From the NCBI GenBank assembly GCA_046546095.1, contig JBKGYK010000043.1, forward strand, positions 1-28,038: a stretch of 28,038 nt of DNA, given 5' to 3'. The stretch comes from JAQIBY01 sp046546095. Lineage in GTDB: Bacteria > Bacteroidota > Bacteroidia > Bacteroidales > ML635J-15. The position numbers were made by a program, and so were the translations under genes. The notes under the pieces are model-generated. The model ran no database searches and was not told the origin of the DNA. It was given only the letters and a program-made list of their open reading frames with translations. Position 1 is the first letter of the stretch. Each line of letters starts with the position of its first letter. Below are positions 8,828 to 17,354 of the stretch, in pieces.

Positions 8828-9658
8828 ATGAATAATAAATACATAAACCTCATAATTGTTGTGGTTGTTTTGATGTTGTCGTTTGATGTGAAAGCCCAGA
8901 AAACCGGGGAAGACACCACGGTGAATTTCACTGATATCAGCGGCAACAAGCAGGGCAGATGGGTGAAATATTACGATAATGAACAGGTAAGATACAAAGG
9001 TTTCTTTATTGATGACCAGCCGCAGGACACTTTTTGGCACTATCATCCCAACGGAGAACTGAAAGCACGACAGATTTTTGATGACGACGGTTCTTCCATG
9101 GCCAAAATGTACTGGGAAGACGGCAATCTGGCATCATACGGCAATTTTAATAAAGATAAGGAAAAGGATGGGATATGGATATTTTATTATCCATCCGGGG
9201 AAAAGGAAAGTGAAGTAGACTATTCTGACGGAACAAAAAATGGCACGGAAATCAATTATTACAAGAATGGCAATGTTTTGATGAAGACAGAATATCAGGA
9301 TGGGGTAAAGGAAGGAGAATACATCTTTTATTACCAGGATGGCACGGAGCGTGAAAAAGGCTTTTATCATGAGGGCGAGAGACATGGTGAATTTGTGTAC
9401 CGTTTGCCCAATGGCAGGGTGGATGAAAAAGGCATATATGAGATGGGCAAACGCATTGGCACGTGGAAAATCAGGGACGATAAGGCCGAACTGAAAGAGG
9501 TGGAATATGTAAATGGTGAGCGCACAGACCGTGACAGTATTGAAAAGGAATTTGAGAAGCGTTCGGAATATGCCCGTGAAAACCCGGAAAAGATTGATGA
9601 TCCTGAAGATTTCATGCGCAATCCTGTTGAATACTTTTTGAAGAATCAAAACCGCTAA
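8828..9658 (+). CDS. Exported MORN-repeat (variant) protein
   Basis: The 276-residue product starts with a signal peptide (MNNKYINLII...FDVKAQ) and then carries about seven tandem repeats of roughly 23 residues. The repeat pattern is G-x-W-x-x-Y-Y-x-N/D-G-x-x-x-x-x-x-x-Y/F, for example GKxGRWVKYYDN-, DGIWIFYYPSG- and EGEYIFYYQDG-like units. This matches the MORN variant repeat seen in many Bacteroidota exported proteins. The charged C-terminal tail (about 230-276) has no repeats. It is probably periplasmic or cell-surface. The molecular role is unknown; homologues labelled as YwqK-type antitoxins share only the repeat. mnmA follows after 14 nt, so the two are probably co-transcribed, although no functional link is evident. 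Confidence 0.8.
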   Translation: MNNKYINLIIVVVVLMLSFDVKAQKTGEDTTVNFTDISGNKQGRWVKYYDNEQVRYKGFFIDDQPQDTFWHYHPNGELKARQIFDDDGSSMAKMYWEDGNLASYGNFNKDKEKDGIWIFYYPSGEKESEVDYSDGTKNGTEINYYKNGNVLMKTEYQDGVKEGEYIFYYQDGTEREKGFYHEGERHGEFVYRLPNGRVDEKGIYEMGKRIGTWKIRDDKAELKEVEYVNGERTDRDSIEKEFEKRSEYARENPEKIDDPEDFMRNPVEYFLKNQNR

Positions 9659-9672
9659 AAAGCCCTGTTTCC

Positions 9673-10752
9673 ATGAAAAATATTTTACTGGCTATGAGCG
9701 GAGGCACAGACAGCTCCGTTTCGGCCATTTTACTTCAGGAAGCCGGGTTCAGAGTGGAAGGACTGACTTTCAGGATGTGGGAGGATTACCAACTTCCTGC
9801 CTGCGATGAAAAGGAACAGGGTTGCTGCAATGCCGACACAATGCTGGAAGCCCGGGAGCTGGCACGCAAACTGAATTTCCCCCATACCATCATTGATATC
9901 CGGGAAAGTTTTGATACCTGGGTGGTTCAGGATTTTATCCAGGAATACCTGCAGGGGCGCACACCAAATCCCTGTGTGGTATGCAACACACACATCAAAT
10001 GGGGAGTGCTGCTTGATGAAATGCACAAACGGGGACATACGCGTTTTGCTACAGGCCATTACGCCAGGATTAAGGAAGAAAACAATCGCTATGTACTTCA
10101 ACGTGGAGTTGATGATAAAAAAGACCAGTCATATTTTTTGTGGACACTGAGCCAAAAACAATTGAGTCATACAATATTTCCTTTGGGAGAGCTCACAAAG
10201 GATCAGGTAAGGGAAATTGCCCGCGAGCATGGATTTGAAAATATAGCAGAGAAAAAAGAAAGTCAGGAGATATGCTTTATTCCGGACAATGATTACCGGC
10301 GATTCCTGCGAGAAGCTGTTCCTGACATTGACCAGCAGGTTGGCGAAGGCTGGTTTGTTGACAAGCAGGGAAAAAAACTTGGCAAACACAAGGGTTATCC
10401 CTTCTACACCATTGGGCAGAGAAAAGGCCTGAACATTGCCCTTGGATATCCGGCTTATGTTATCTCAATCAATCCGCGGAAAAACACAATCAAGCTGGGC
10501 AGTTATGAAGATCTGGAAAAAACGGAGCTCAAATTGCGTGATTGCAACTGGATCAAATATGAGCTTCCGCCGGAAGGTCTGGATGTTGATATTAAAATCC
10601 GGTACAATACACCTGCCATGCCGGGAAAGATTTTCAGCGCAGACGATGGCTGGCGTGCCGTGCTGAACCGACCGCTGCATGCAGTTACGCCCGGACAATC
10701 AGCAGTGCTGTATGAAGGCGATGAAGTTGTCGGAGGCGGATTGATTGCATGA
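9673..10752 (+). CDS. mnmA: tRNA-specific 2-thiouridylase MnmA
   Basis: The 359-residue protein has the usual MnmA length. It begins with the ATP pyrophosphatase P-loop SGGTDSS (residues 9-15), where most family members read SGGVDSS. Cys101 in TPNPCVVCN and Cys201 in SQEICFI are the expected catalytic pair that forms a persulfide and a disulfide during sulfur transfer. The conserved DKKDQSYFLW and YTIGQRKGL stretches are present. The enzyme adenylates and thiolates U34 of Lys, Glu and Gln tRNAs in the cytoplasm. It is the second gene of a two-gene unit with the MORN-repeat gene. There is no sign of damage. Confidence 0.97.
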   Translation: MKNILLAMSGGTDSSVSAILLQEAGFRVEGLTFRMWEDYQLPACDEKEQGCCNADTMLEARELARKLNFPHTIIDIRESFDTWVVQDFIQEYLQGRTPNPCVVCNTHIKWGVLLDEMHKRGHTRFATGHYARIKEENNRYVLQRGVDDKKDQSYFLWTLSQKQLSHTIFPLGELTKDQVREIAREHGFENIAEKKESQEICFIPDNDYRRFLREAVPDIDQQVGEGWFVDKQGKKLGKHKGYPFYTIGQRKGLNIALGYPAYVISINPRKNTIKLGSYEDLEKTELKLRDCNWIKYELPPEGLDVDIKIRYNTPAMPGKIFSADDGWRAVLNRPLHAVTPGQSAVLYEGDEVVGGGLIA

Positions 10753-10894
10753 TCGAAAAGCCTTGTATCACTTTTTTACGGTGACTATTCAGAGTTATTC
10801 CATCCTCTTCTGGTAAATTCTGTGCCAGTAACACCTCTCCTCTTTCCGACTTCTAATCAGGAATGCATCAACAGGAACATGCCTGTATACCAAC

Positions 10895-10925
10895 AAAAAG
10901 CATCTGCCTGAAAACAGACAGATGC
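10895..10925 (-). terminator. Rho-independent terminator of the hydrogenase operon
   Basis: Read on the minus strand, GCATCTG (10925-10919) and CAGATGC (10906-10900) form the stem, extended by an inner CTG/CAG pairing, and TTTTTG follows. It lies about 40 nt past the hydC stop. Confidence 0.75.
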
Positions 10926-10966
10926 TAAAACCAAATCATGAAATTTACTATTTACCGGAATCAAGT

Positions 10967-11452
10967 TTAATCTTCATAATTTTTGAGGATTTCCTTCACT
11001 TCATCAGGAGCTACCCTGCCGTAGGTTTTGTCACCGATCAGTACAACAGGTGCCAGTCCGCAGGCTCCTACACAACGCAGGCATGAAATGGAGAATTTTC
11101 CATCGGGTGATGTTTCACCCACTTCCATCTTAAGCTCTTTTTTGAACTCTTCGAGTACTTTTTCGGCACCACGCACATAACAAGCAGTACCGGTACAAAT
11201 GGATATAGGGTATTTTCCTTTTGGGGTCATGGTGAAGAAGGAGTAAAATGTAACAACACCATAGACTTTGGCTTCAGACATATTGAGCTCACCGGCCACT
11301 ACCTCCTGAATTTCTGACGGAAGATAGCCGAAGTGTTCCTGACATTTGTGCAGTACATTAATCAGCTCACCTGAATCATTGTTAAAAGCAGTACAGATTT
11401 CCTGTATTTTTTTCACATCTGCTTTTTTGAGTTTTATTTTAACACTAGACAT
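10967..11452 (-). CDS. hydC: NuoE-like [2Fe-2S] subunit of the NAD-linked [FeFe] hydrogenase (HydC/HndA)
   Basis: The 161-residue product matches NuoE/HndA/HydC in length and motif. Cys86, Cys91, Cys127 and Cys131 give the C-x4-C...C-x3-C pattern of the thioredoxin-like [2Fe-2S] fold (ICTGTAC and CLRCVGACG). An N-terminal helical part (VLHKCQEHFGYLP) is also typical. It passes electrons between the NADH-oxidising HydB and the rest of the complex in the cytoplasm. It is the last gene of its operon, 11 nt after hydA. The usual family order places this gene first, so its terminal position is a local rearrangement. Confidence 0.93.
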   Translation of the reverse strand: MSSVKIKLKKADVKKIQEICTAFNNDSGELINVLHKCQEHFGYLPSEIQEVVAGELNMSEAKVYGVVTFYSFFTMTPKGKYPISICTGTACYVRGAEKVLEEFKKELKMEVGETSPDGKFSISCLRCVGACGLAPVVLIGDKTYGRVAPDEVKEILKNYED

Positions 11453-11463
11453 AATCGCTGGTT

Positions 11464-13236
11464 TTATGATTCAATGAATACTTTTTTCTTTTTATCAAAA
11501 TAGTTGGTATGCAACAAGTGATGAGCTTTATCACTCATTGGTTTGCCGAGGAAATCTTCATACAGTTTGATGATTTCGGGATTTTCGTGTGATTTACGCA
11601 GTATTTTGCCTTCATCCTCTCTGTAAATTGCCTCAGCGCGTTTTTTGATGATGCTGCTGTCGCCGTGGTGCAAAGGTTGTCCACCGCCGCCGATACAGCC
11701 ACCCGGGCAGGCCATGATTTCTATGGCATGGTACTGGGATTCACCGCGTTTGATTTCCTCCAGCAATTTCCTGGCATTACCAAGACCGTGTGCGATACCA
11801 ATATTGATTTCCTGTCCGTTGAAGTCAACTGTAGCTGAGCGAACGCCGTCGAAGCCACGCAATTCTTCAAAGCTGATTTTAGGCAGGTCTTTACCTGTAT
11901 GCATCTCGTAAGCTGTACGAACCGCTGCTTCAATAACACCACCTGTGACACCAAAGATAACACCTGCACCGGTTGACTCACCCATTGGTTTATCAAAATC
12001 TTCATCCGGAAGGTCTTTGATTCCGCCAATGCTTTGTTTGATCATATGAGCAAGTTCGCGGGTTGAGATGGAGAAATCCACATCGGGATTGCCGTCCACT
12101 TTAAACTCATCACGCTGTGATTCATACTTTTTGGCCACGCATGGCATAACAGATACTACAACAAGGTCTTCGCGTTTAACATGAATTTGTTCAGCGAGAT
12201 ATGTTTTGGCAATTGCACCAAACATTTGTTGAGGTGATTTTGCTGAGGACGGGATATCCTTCATTTCGGGGAACTGATGCTCAAAGAACTGTACCCATGC
12301 AGGGCAGCATGATGTAAGCATCGGCAATTTCACTTCCTGGTCTCCGTTAAGGAAACGTGTCAGTCTGTCCAGCAGCTCTGTTCCTTCTTCCATGATGGTA
12401 AGATCTGCAGCAAAATCGGTATCAAATACCTGGTCAAAACCAATGCGACGCAGGGCGGACACCATTTTGCCGGTTACCAGAGTACCCGGTTCCATTCCAA
12501 ATTCTTCACCCAGCGCTGCCCGTACTGCAGGCGCTGTCTGTACCACGACGGTTTTTTTAGGATCAGCCAGAGCGCGAATCACCTTGTTGGAGTGATCCAC
12601 TTCGGTAAGAGCGCCTGTAGGACAAACTGCGAGACACTGTCCGCAATAGGTACATGGTGATTTTTCGAGATCCTGTTCATAGGCAGGAGCCACAACTGCT
12701 TCAAATCCGCGGCCAATACCTGAAAGCACTCCACATGTTTGAACATCATTGCACATTGTTTCACATCTGCGACACATGATGCATTTGTCCATTTCTCTGA
12801 TAATGGAAGGAGAATAATCAGGTTTGTAAGTTGATTGTTCACCTTTATAATGAAGTTCTCTTATCCCAAGATCCTGAGCCATTTTCTGCAGATCACATGT
12901 ACCGTTTTTGGCACAAACCAGGCAGTCAAAAGGATGATCAGAGAGCATCAGTTCCAGCACAGTTTTTCTGGAATTTAGCACTCTGGCCGTATGTGTATTG
13001 ATTTTCATTCCCTCATACACTTTGGTAACACAGGCAGGTGCCAGGTTATGCCGGCCTTCTACTTCGACCACACACATGCGACAACCACCGGGTTTATGCT
13101 CAATACACATATCTTCGAGCTCCATATAGCAGAGGGTGGGGATTTCCACATTCACCATTCTGGCAGCTTTGAGAACAGTTGTTCCCTCATCTACCTGAAG
13201 GTTTTTACCATCTATTGTTATATTAATTTTAGCCAT
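11464..13236 (-). CDS. hydA: [FeFe] hydrogenase catalytic subunit HydA (HndD type, group A)
   Basis: The 590-residue protein has the modular layout of NAD-linked [FeFe] hydrogenases. There is an N-terminal [2Fe-2S] domain (Cys36, 52, 55, 69), a His-Cys3 [4Fe-4S] site (His101, Cys105, 108, 114), and two [4Fe-4S] clusters (Cys152/155/158/162 and 195/198/201/205). The H-cluster domain carries all three signatures: TSCCPAW with proton-transfer Cys310 and ligand Cys311, MPCVAKKYE with Cys366, and MACPGGCIGGGGQP with Cys510 and Cys514. It reduces protons or oxidises H2 in the cytoplasm. With HydB and HydC next to it, it is likely part of an NAD- and ferredoxin-linked, possibly electron-bifurcating complex; bifurcation itself is inferred. 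The maturases HydE, HydF and HydG are not in this window. Confidence 0.96.
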   Translation of the reverse strand: MAKINITIDGKNLQVDEGTTVLKAARMVNVEIPTLCYMELEDMCIEHKPGGCRMCVVEVEGRHNLAPACVTKVYEGMKINTHTARVLNSRKTVLELMLSDHPFDCLVCAKNGTCDLQKMAQDLGIRELHYKGEQSTYKPDYSPSIIREMDKCIMCRRCETMCNDVQTCGVLSGIGRGFEAVVAPAYEQDLEKSPCTYCGQCLAVCPTGALTEVDHSNKVIRALADPKKTVVVQTAPAVRAALGEEFGMEPGTLVTGKMVSALRRIGFDQVFDTDFAADLTIMEEGTELLDRLTRFLNGDQEVKLPMLTSCCPAWVQFFEHQFPEMKDIPSSAKSPQQMFGAIAKTYLAEQIHVKREDLVVVSVMPCVAKKYESQRDEFKVDGNPDVDFSISTRELAHMIKQSIGGIKDLPDEDFDKPMGESTGAGVIFGVTGGVIEAAVRTAYEMHTGKDLPKISFEELRGFDGVRSATVDFNGQEINIGIAHGLGNARKLLEEIKRGESQYHAIEIMACPGGCIGGGGQPLHHGDSSIIKKRAEAIYREDEGKILRKSHENPEIIKLYEDFLGKPMSDKAHHLLHTNYFDKKKKVFIES

Positions 13237-13253
13237 TGTATCGATCCTTTCAA

Positions 13254-15047
13254 TTATTTAATGAAGATTGCGTTAAATTTACACTTCTCGTAACAAGCAC
13301 CACACTTGATGCAGATGTCCTGATTGATTTCGTGTATTTGTTTGCGCTCCCCTGAAATTGCATTGACAGGACAAACCCTTGCACAAGCGGTACAACCAAC
13401 ACAGTTTTCTTCGTCGATAATGTATTGTTTGAGAGCATCACACTGACCGGCAGGACATTTTTTATCGGTTACGTGAGCAAGGTATTCGTCATAGAAATTA
13501 TCCATTGTTGAGAGCACGGGATTGGGAGAAGTTTGTCCCAATCCGCAAAGCGAAGTATCTTTAATTACTGCACTGAGGTTTCTCAGCAGGTCGATATCTT
13601 CAAGTGTACCCTTGCCTTCGGTGATTTTTTCAAGCAATTCATACAGTCTTTTGTTACCGATCCGGCAGGGAGTACATTTTCCACAGCTTTCTTCTACAGT
13701 AAAATCAAGATAAAATTTGGACACGGAAACCATGCAATCATCCTCATCCATAACAATCATACCACCGGAACCCATCATAGAGCCGGCAGCAATGAGGTTA
13801 TCAAAGTCAATTGGTGTATCCAGGTGTTTTTCGGTAAGACATCCGCCTGAGGGTCCACCAGTCTGTACTGCTTTGAATTTTTTGCCGTTTTTGATTCCAC
13901 CGCCGATTTCAAAAATCACTTCGCGCAGTGTTGTACCCATCGGGACTTCAATGAGGCCTACGTTATTTACTTTACCGGCGAGTGCAAATACTTTTGTACC
14001 GGCGGATTTTTCTGTTCCGATTTTTTTGAACCAATCTGCACCTTTCAGCAGGATAACGGGAACATTGGCGAAAGTTTCGACATTGTTCACATTGGTTGGT
14101 TTTTCTTTGTACCCGGACTCAGCAGGGAAAGGAGGTTTTACTGTTGGTTCTCCTCTGCTGCCTTCCATTGAATGGATCAGGGCAGTTTCCTCACCACAAA
14201 CAAAAGCACCGGCACCATATCTGAGTTCCACATCGAAATCGAAGCCGCTACCCAGGATGTCTTTTCCCAGGAAGCCCATATCTTTGGCCTGATCGATGGC
14301 TTTCAGCAGACGTTGAATTGCCAGGGGGTATTCTGCTCTGATATAAATCAGACCTTTGTTTGCTCCAGTGCTGTAGCCACAAATGGCCATTGCCTCAAGA
14401 ACGGTATGTGGATCACCTTCGAGAATTGATCTGTCCATAAAAGCACCAGGATCACCTTCATCAGCGTTGCATACCACGTATTTTTCGTCAGATGGATTCT
14501 GTGCGGCAAACTGCCATTTCAGGCCGGCCGGGAATCCACCACCACCACGGCCACGCAGACCGGATTCTTTTATGACATTGATAACTTCATCGGGTGACAT
14601 TTCCCCAAGCGCCTGTCCCATTGCAAGATATGCATCATTGGCAAGAGCTTCCTCAATGTTCTCAGGGTCGATAAAGCCACAATTACGCAAGGCGATACGA
14701 AGCTGCTTCTTGTAAAAACCCATGTGCTTGGAATCACTGATATGCTTTTTATTCTCAGGATCAGTGTACAGCAGCCTGTCCACTTTTCTTCCTTTTATAA
14801 TATGCTCATCAATGATATCTTTGGCATCTTCTGGTTTAACCTCGGTATAAAAGGTATTGTCCGGCATGATTTTCACAATCGGCCCTTTTTCGCAAAAGCC
14901 AAAACAACCGGTTTCTATTACCTGAATTTCATCACTTAAGGCTTTGGTTTCCAGCGCAGCTTTGAGCTCTTCTGTGAGTGTATCACTCTCTGAAGCCCTG
15001 CAACCGGTACCTCCGCAAACAAGAATATGCATTTTGTAATTAGCCAT
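13254..15047 (-). CDS. hydB: NuoF-like NADH/FMN subunit of the [FeFe] hydrogenase (HydB/HndC)
   Basis: The 597-residue protein has an N-terminal thioredoxin-like [2Fe-2S] domain (Cys11, 16, 48, 52). The NuoF core follows, with the glycine-rich FMN/NADH region (GLRGRGGGGFPAGLKW, near 164-178) and the [4Fe-4S] site SCGKCTPCRIG (Cys455, 458, 461 plus Cys501). CPAGQC at 531-536 fits the zinc-site region known from HydB structures. At the C-terminus is a 2x[4Fe-4S] ferredoxin domain (Cys549/552/555/559 and 579/582/585/589). It is the NAD(H)-reactive flavin subunit. A Shine-Dalgarno-like GGAGG lies 9 nt before the ATG. hydA follows after 17 nt. Confidence 0.95.
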   Translation of the reverse strand: MANYKMHILVCGGTGCRASESDTLTEELKAALETKALSDEIQVIETGCFGFCEKGPIVKIMPDNTFYTEVKPEDAKDIIDEHIIKGRKVDRLLYTDPENKKHISDSKHMGFYKKQLRIALRNCGFIDPENIEEALANDAYLAMGQALGEMSPDEVINVIKESGLRGRGGGGFPAGLKWQFAAQNPSDEKYVVCNADEGDPGAFMDRSILEGDPHTVLEAMAICGYSTGANKGLIYIRAEYPLAIQRLLKAIDQAKDMGFLGKDILGSGFDFDVELRYGAGAFVCGEETALIHSMEGSRGEPTVKPPFPAESGYKEKPTNVNNVETFANVPVILLKGADWFKKIGTEKSAGTKVFALAGKVNNVGLIEVPMGTTLREVIFEIGGGIKNGKKFKAVQTGGPSGGCLTEKHLDTPIDFDNLIAAGSMMGSGGMIVMDEDDCMVSVSKFYLDFTVEESCGKCTPCRIGNKRLYELLEKITEGKGTLEDIDLLRNLSAVIKDTSLCGLGQTSPNPVLSTMDNFYDEYLAHVTDKKCPAGQCDALKQYIIDEENCVGCTACARVCPVNAISGERKQIHEINQDICIKCGACYEKCKFNAIFIK

Positions 15048-15064
15048 TCCTTTTTTCCTCCAGC

Positions 15065-15466
15065 TTAATTTTTATTATCAATGGTTTCATAATTCTGCGG
15101 TATGATGCCGTCAACGAGTTCACCGTCTTTGATGTAACGCTCGATGATTTCATCAGCTTTTTTGGTGTCCACCCAACCAAACACTATCGGGTCTTCTCCC
15201 GGTTTGGTTATTTCTACGGTTGGCTCAGCATAACAATAGCCCATACAACCGGTTTGTGTAACCACTGCCTCAATGTTTCTTTTTTCAAGTTCATCGAGAA
15301 AATACTCCATACTATCCTTGGCACCGGAAGCGATGCCACAGGTTGCCATGGCGACTTTCACCTGTACAACAGATTCAGGTCGATCGGCCTTATCTCTAAG
15401 GCTGAGATTTGAGCGCAATTCTTCCTGCTTTTTCTTCAGGTCTGCCAGCGATTTAATTTTTGCCAT
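15065..15466 (-). CDS. HndB-like thioredoxin-fold [2Fe-2S] protein
   Basis: The 133-residue product has an N-terminal coiled or charged helix and then a small thioredoxin-like ferredoxin domain (MATCGIASGAKDS and QTGCMGYCYAEPTVEI). It resembles HndB, the extra small subunit of NADP/NAD-reducing [FeFe] hydrogenases. Only three cysteines of the expected four are visible: Cys43, Cys74 and Cys78. The position five after Cys43, which is Cys in the related HydB N-terminus, is Gly48. The cluster may use another ligand or be absent. It is the first gene of the hydrogenase operon, with a near-perfect AGGAGG ribosome binding site, and hydB follows after 17 nt. Confidence 0.85.
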   Translation of the reverse strand: MAKIKSLADLKKKQEELRSNLSLRDKADRPESVVQVKVAMATCGIASGAKDSMEYFLDELEKRNIEAVVTQTGCMGYCYAEPTVEITKPGEDPIVFGWVDTKKADEIIERYIKDGELVDGIIPQNYETIDNKN

Positions 15467-15473
15467 TTTTCAT

Positions 15474-15479
15474 CCTCCT
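15474..15479 (-). promoter_or_regulatory. Strong Shine-Dalgarno sequence AGGAGG
   Basis: AGGAGG on the minus strand lies 7 nt before ATG 15466 of the HndB-like gene. Such a full Shine-Dalgarno is uncommon in Bacteroidota, whose genes mostly lack one, and other genes in this window (ffh, mnmA) have none. Confidence 0.7.
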
Positions 15480-15529
15480 GTTATTCAATTAATATTTTGC
15501 TATTAAAATAGTCATTATATTTCTAAGCA

Positions 15530-15537
15530 CAAAGATA
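15530..15537 (-). promoter_or_regulatory. -7 element of the hydrogenase operon promoter
   Basis: TATCTTTG on the minus strand (15537-15530) is a perfect TAnnTTTG. No TTG lies at the expected -33 distance; that place is occupied by the tandem operator (15546-15580). The leader to ATG 15466 would be about 57 nt. Confidence 0.6.
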
Positions 15538-15545
15538 AACATTTT

Positions 15546-15580
15546 TCGTTATCTTTTTAACATTGTTATTTATTTAACAT
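15546..15580. promoter_or_regulatory. Tandem Rex-like operator upstream of the hydrogenase operon
   Basis: There are two 18-bp inverted-repeat sites: TCGTTA-TCTTTT-TAACAT (15546-15563) and TTGTTA-TTTATT-TAACAT (15563-15580). They share one base and repeat every 17 bp. Both approximate TTGTTA-N6-TAACAA, the form of Rex repressor sites; this assignment is from general knowledge and was not tested. The pair lies just upstream of the -7 element, where binding would block RNA polymerase. An almost identical pair precedes the HydS operon at 19506-19540. Confidence 0.65.
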
Positions 15581-15706
15581 ATGTTGTATTGCAGGTTTTT
15601 ATAAACAATAGGGAACTCAACAATGCCGGACTTTTTATACTCCTGATATTCTGTGATTTGAAAATATGCCAACAAAACAAAGTATATGTATATAGACATA
15701 TGTTTA

Positions 15707-16273
15707 TCAACATAAGTACGAGCTTTTGTTGCGATGTTGGAACAAGTCTTCAAGATTTTCTTTGATAAATTCTTTTATGGTTTCTCTCATTGCGGGGCTG
15801 GCATAATCTGTAATGCCTGCTTCTTTAAGCTCATCAGTGGTGAAGGAAAAAACATGCTCATTCAGGGAATAGGTAAAGTCAATGGAAATATCCGGATTTG
15901 CAGCCAGTACAAGTGACAGATATGCCGGCATGTCGCCCAGGGGCAGACAATCAATATTGTCTGTACGATACATGGCTTTTACAATGGTCCCTTTTCCGGG
16001 TTCTGACTGCAGTCTGAACCAGCCACAGCTCTGTTCAGCGGTCATTTTCAGCATTGGGATTCCCAGGCCAACTTTCCGGGTTGTCCGGCTGGTGTAAAAA
16101 GGGTTCTGGCTGTTTTCGAGCATTTGCTCATCCATACCGCTGCCATTGTCTTCCAGCATAAAGATAAGCTCATGGGTTTTTGTGTTTTCTGCAAATTTCA
16201 AAGTAAGGATATCAGCACCCGCTCTTATAGAATTCTGAATGATGTCCATGGTATGCATTGCCAGGTCAATCAT
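15707..16273 (-). CDS. HATPase-domain ATP-binding protein of the HydS operon
   Basis: The 188-residue product carries a GHKL ATP-binding fold. Asn14 lies in an N-box (DIIQNSIRAGA), Asp42-Gly46 form DNGSG, the lid is KVGLGIPML (67-75) and GKGT lies at 93-96. It has no dimerisation/phospho-histidine domain and no receiver, so it is not a complete sensor kinase. The C-terminal part (about 105-188) is unrecognised. The start overlaps the PHP stop as ATGA, so it is translationally coupled and last in the operon. Its role is unknown; stand-alone HATPases of this kind accompany HydS-type hydrogenases and could act as kinases or anti-sigma-like switch proteins. Confidence 0.8.
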   Translation of the reverse strand: MIDLAMHTMDIIQNSIRAGADILTLKFAENTKTHELIFMLEDNGSGMDEQMLENSQNPFYTSRTTRKVGLGIPMLKMTAEQSCGWFRLQSEPGKGTIVKAMYRTDNIDCLPLGDMPAYLSLVLAANPDISIDFTYSLNEHVFSFTTDELKEAGITDYASPAMRETIKEFIKENLEDLFQHRNKSSYLC

Positions 16274-17010
16274 AAAAGCTGTATGTTATTGGGTGAATCT
16301 TTTTGAAAACAGGCATAAAAGTTATCCCAGTCGGGACGTTGCATGTTGTAAATGGTATGGGTTTTACCGATGTCGTTGAGGTAATGTGCATCTGAATTTT
16401 GAACAAAACAGTGAAAAGCCAGCCCGGGACGGATATTATTGAAAGTAGATAGACAGGTATTCGGGGATAGTTCCAGAGCATGAAAACTCAAGCCGTAAGG
16501 TAGGAACCCGAGCTGGCTAAAAACACTGTTTTTTTCTTTATCGACATGGGCAGGTATAAAAACGCCACCCAGTCTGAGAACCTTTTCGGCGATGGACTCA
16601 ATGTCCTCGTTTAACGCCGCAACTAATAAACGATTTTCTTCGTAATTTATTGTATCAAACTTATCAACAGCTACCTGAAAACCAAATTTTTCCGGTTTGT
16701 TCTCAATATCAGGCAAATGCGCATCCAGGTATACCTGAAATTCATCCAGACTGTTAATATCGGGGAAGAATGCGAGGCAGTGAACTTCCTCCTGAGACGT
16801 CACTTCGCAGCCACCGAGCACAAAAATATTGTACTTTTCGGCCACCTCCATGACGGTTTTCACGTTTCGTGTACTGTTGTGATCTGTGATACCGATCATG
16901 TCAAGATTTTTCCTTTTTGCTTCCTCGACAATATTGACCGGACTCATGTCCAGATCACCGCAGGGTGACAGGCAGGTATGCAAATGTAAATCTGCCTTAA
17001 ACGCTTTCAT
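16270..17010 (-). CDS. PHP-domain metal-dependent phosphoesterase
   Basis: The 246-residue product shows the PHP metal-binding pattern. HLH (His9, His11) lies in ADLHLHTCLSPCGD, Asp42-His43 in GITDHNS, a Glu in GGCEVTSQEE, then AHVDKEK and a C-terminal SDAHYLNDIG. The ligands needed for a di- or trinuclear metal centre appear intact, so it should be an active phosphoesterase on a small or nucleotide phosphate; the substrate is not known. It begins 2 nt after the upstream DRTGG gene and overlaps the downstream HATPase gene by 4 nt. This coupling places it firmly within the HydS operon, perhaps removing a phosphorylated signal. Confidence 0.88.
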   Translation of the reverse strand: MKAFKADLHLHTCLSPCGDLDMSPVNIVEEAKRKNLDMIGITDHNSTRNVKTVMEVAEKYNIFVLGGCEVTSQEEVHCLAFFPDINSLDEFQVYLDAHLPDIENKPEKFGFQVAVDKFDTINYEENRLLVAALNEDIESIAEKVLRLGGVFIPAHVDKEKNSVFSQLGFLPYGLSFHALELSPNTCLSTFNNIRPGLAFHCFVQNSDAHYLNDIGKTHTIYNMQRPDWDNFYACFQKDSPNNIQLL

Positions 17011-17012
17011 CC

Positions 17013-17354
17013 CTATTGATTCAAATAGTCAAACAACATTCCTGATGTCTCAAACGCCGGAAGATTGGATTTTATTATCACAACATCTTCTTTTTTGGCG
17101 AGTTCAAGTACATCATCTTTTACTTCTCTGCCATTACTAACAATAATAATGCCCGAAAGTTCTTTCAAAGATGCAATTGCCAAAATATTTTTGTGTGTCT
17201 GGGAAGTTATCCACAACATATTCTCTTCTGCTTTCCCCATCACATCACTCAAGAGGTCAGATGTAAATGCACCTTTGGGCTCTCTGGCTTCGGCCGGATT
17301 TTTTCCTGACAAGATGGTAAATCCCAGATCGTCAGTCAGTTTTTTGAGATTCAT
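17013..17354 (-). CDS. DRTGG-domain protein (second copy)
   Basis: The 113-residue product is a stand-alone DRTGG domain, with an N-terminal MNLKKLTDDLGFTILSG and the characteristic FTSDLLSDVMGKA. I choose ATG 17354 because AAGGAAAAG lies just before it and homologues begin in this way. ATG 17366 and TTG 17381 are in-frame alternatives. It overlaps the end of the HydS-like gene by 23 nt. DRTGG domains occur in phosphotransacetylase and CBS-domain proteins and are thought to bind nucleotide-like ligands; the function is not proven. Another copy opens the operon (19133-19477), so the two may pair. Confidence 0.78.
   Translation of the reverse strand: MNLKKLTDDLGFTILSGKNPAEAREPKGAFTSDLLSDVMGKAEENMLWITSQTHKNILAIASLKELSGIIIVSNGREVKDDVLELAKKEDVVIIKSNLPAFETSGMLFDYLNQ

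Noticed and set aside
15684..15701. AT-rich hairpin ATATGT-N6-ACATAT after the HydS operon, as a possible terminator
   Set aside because: The stem is only 6 A/T-rich pairs and no clean T tract follows on the minus strand; such a hairpin is expected by chance in this AT-rich spacer.
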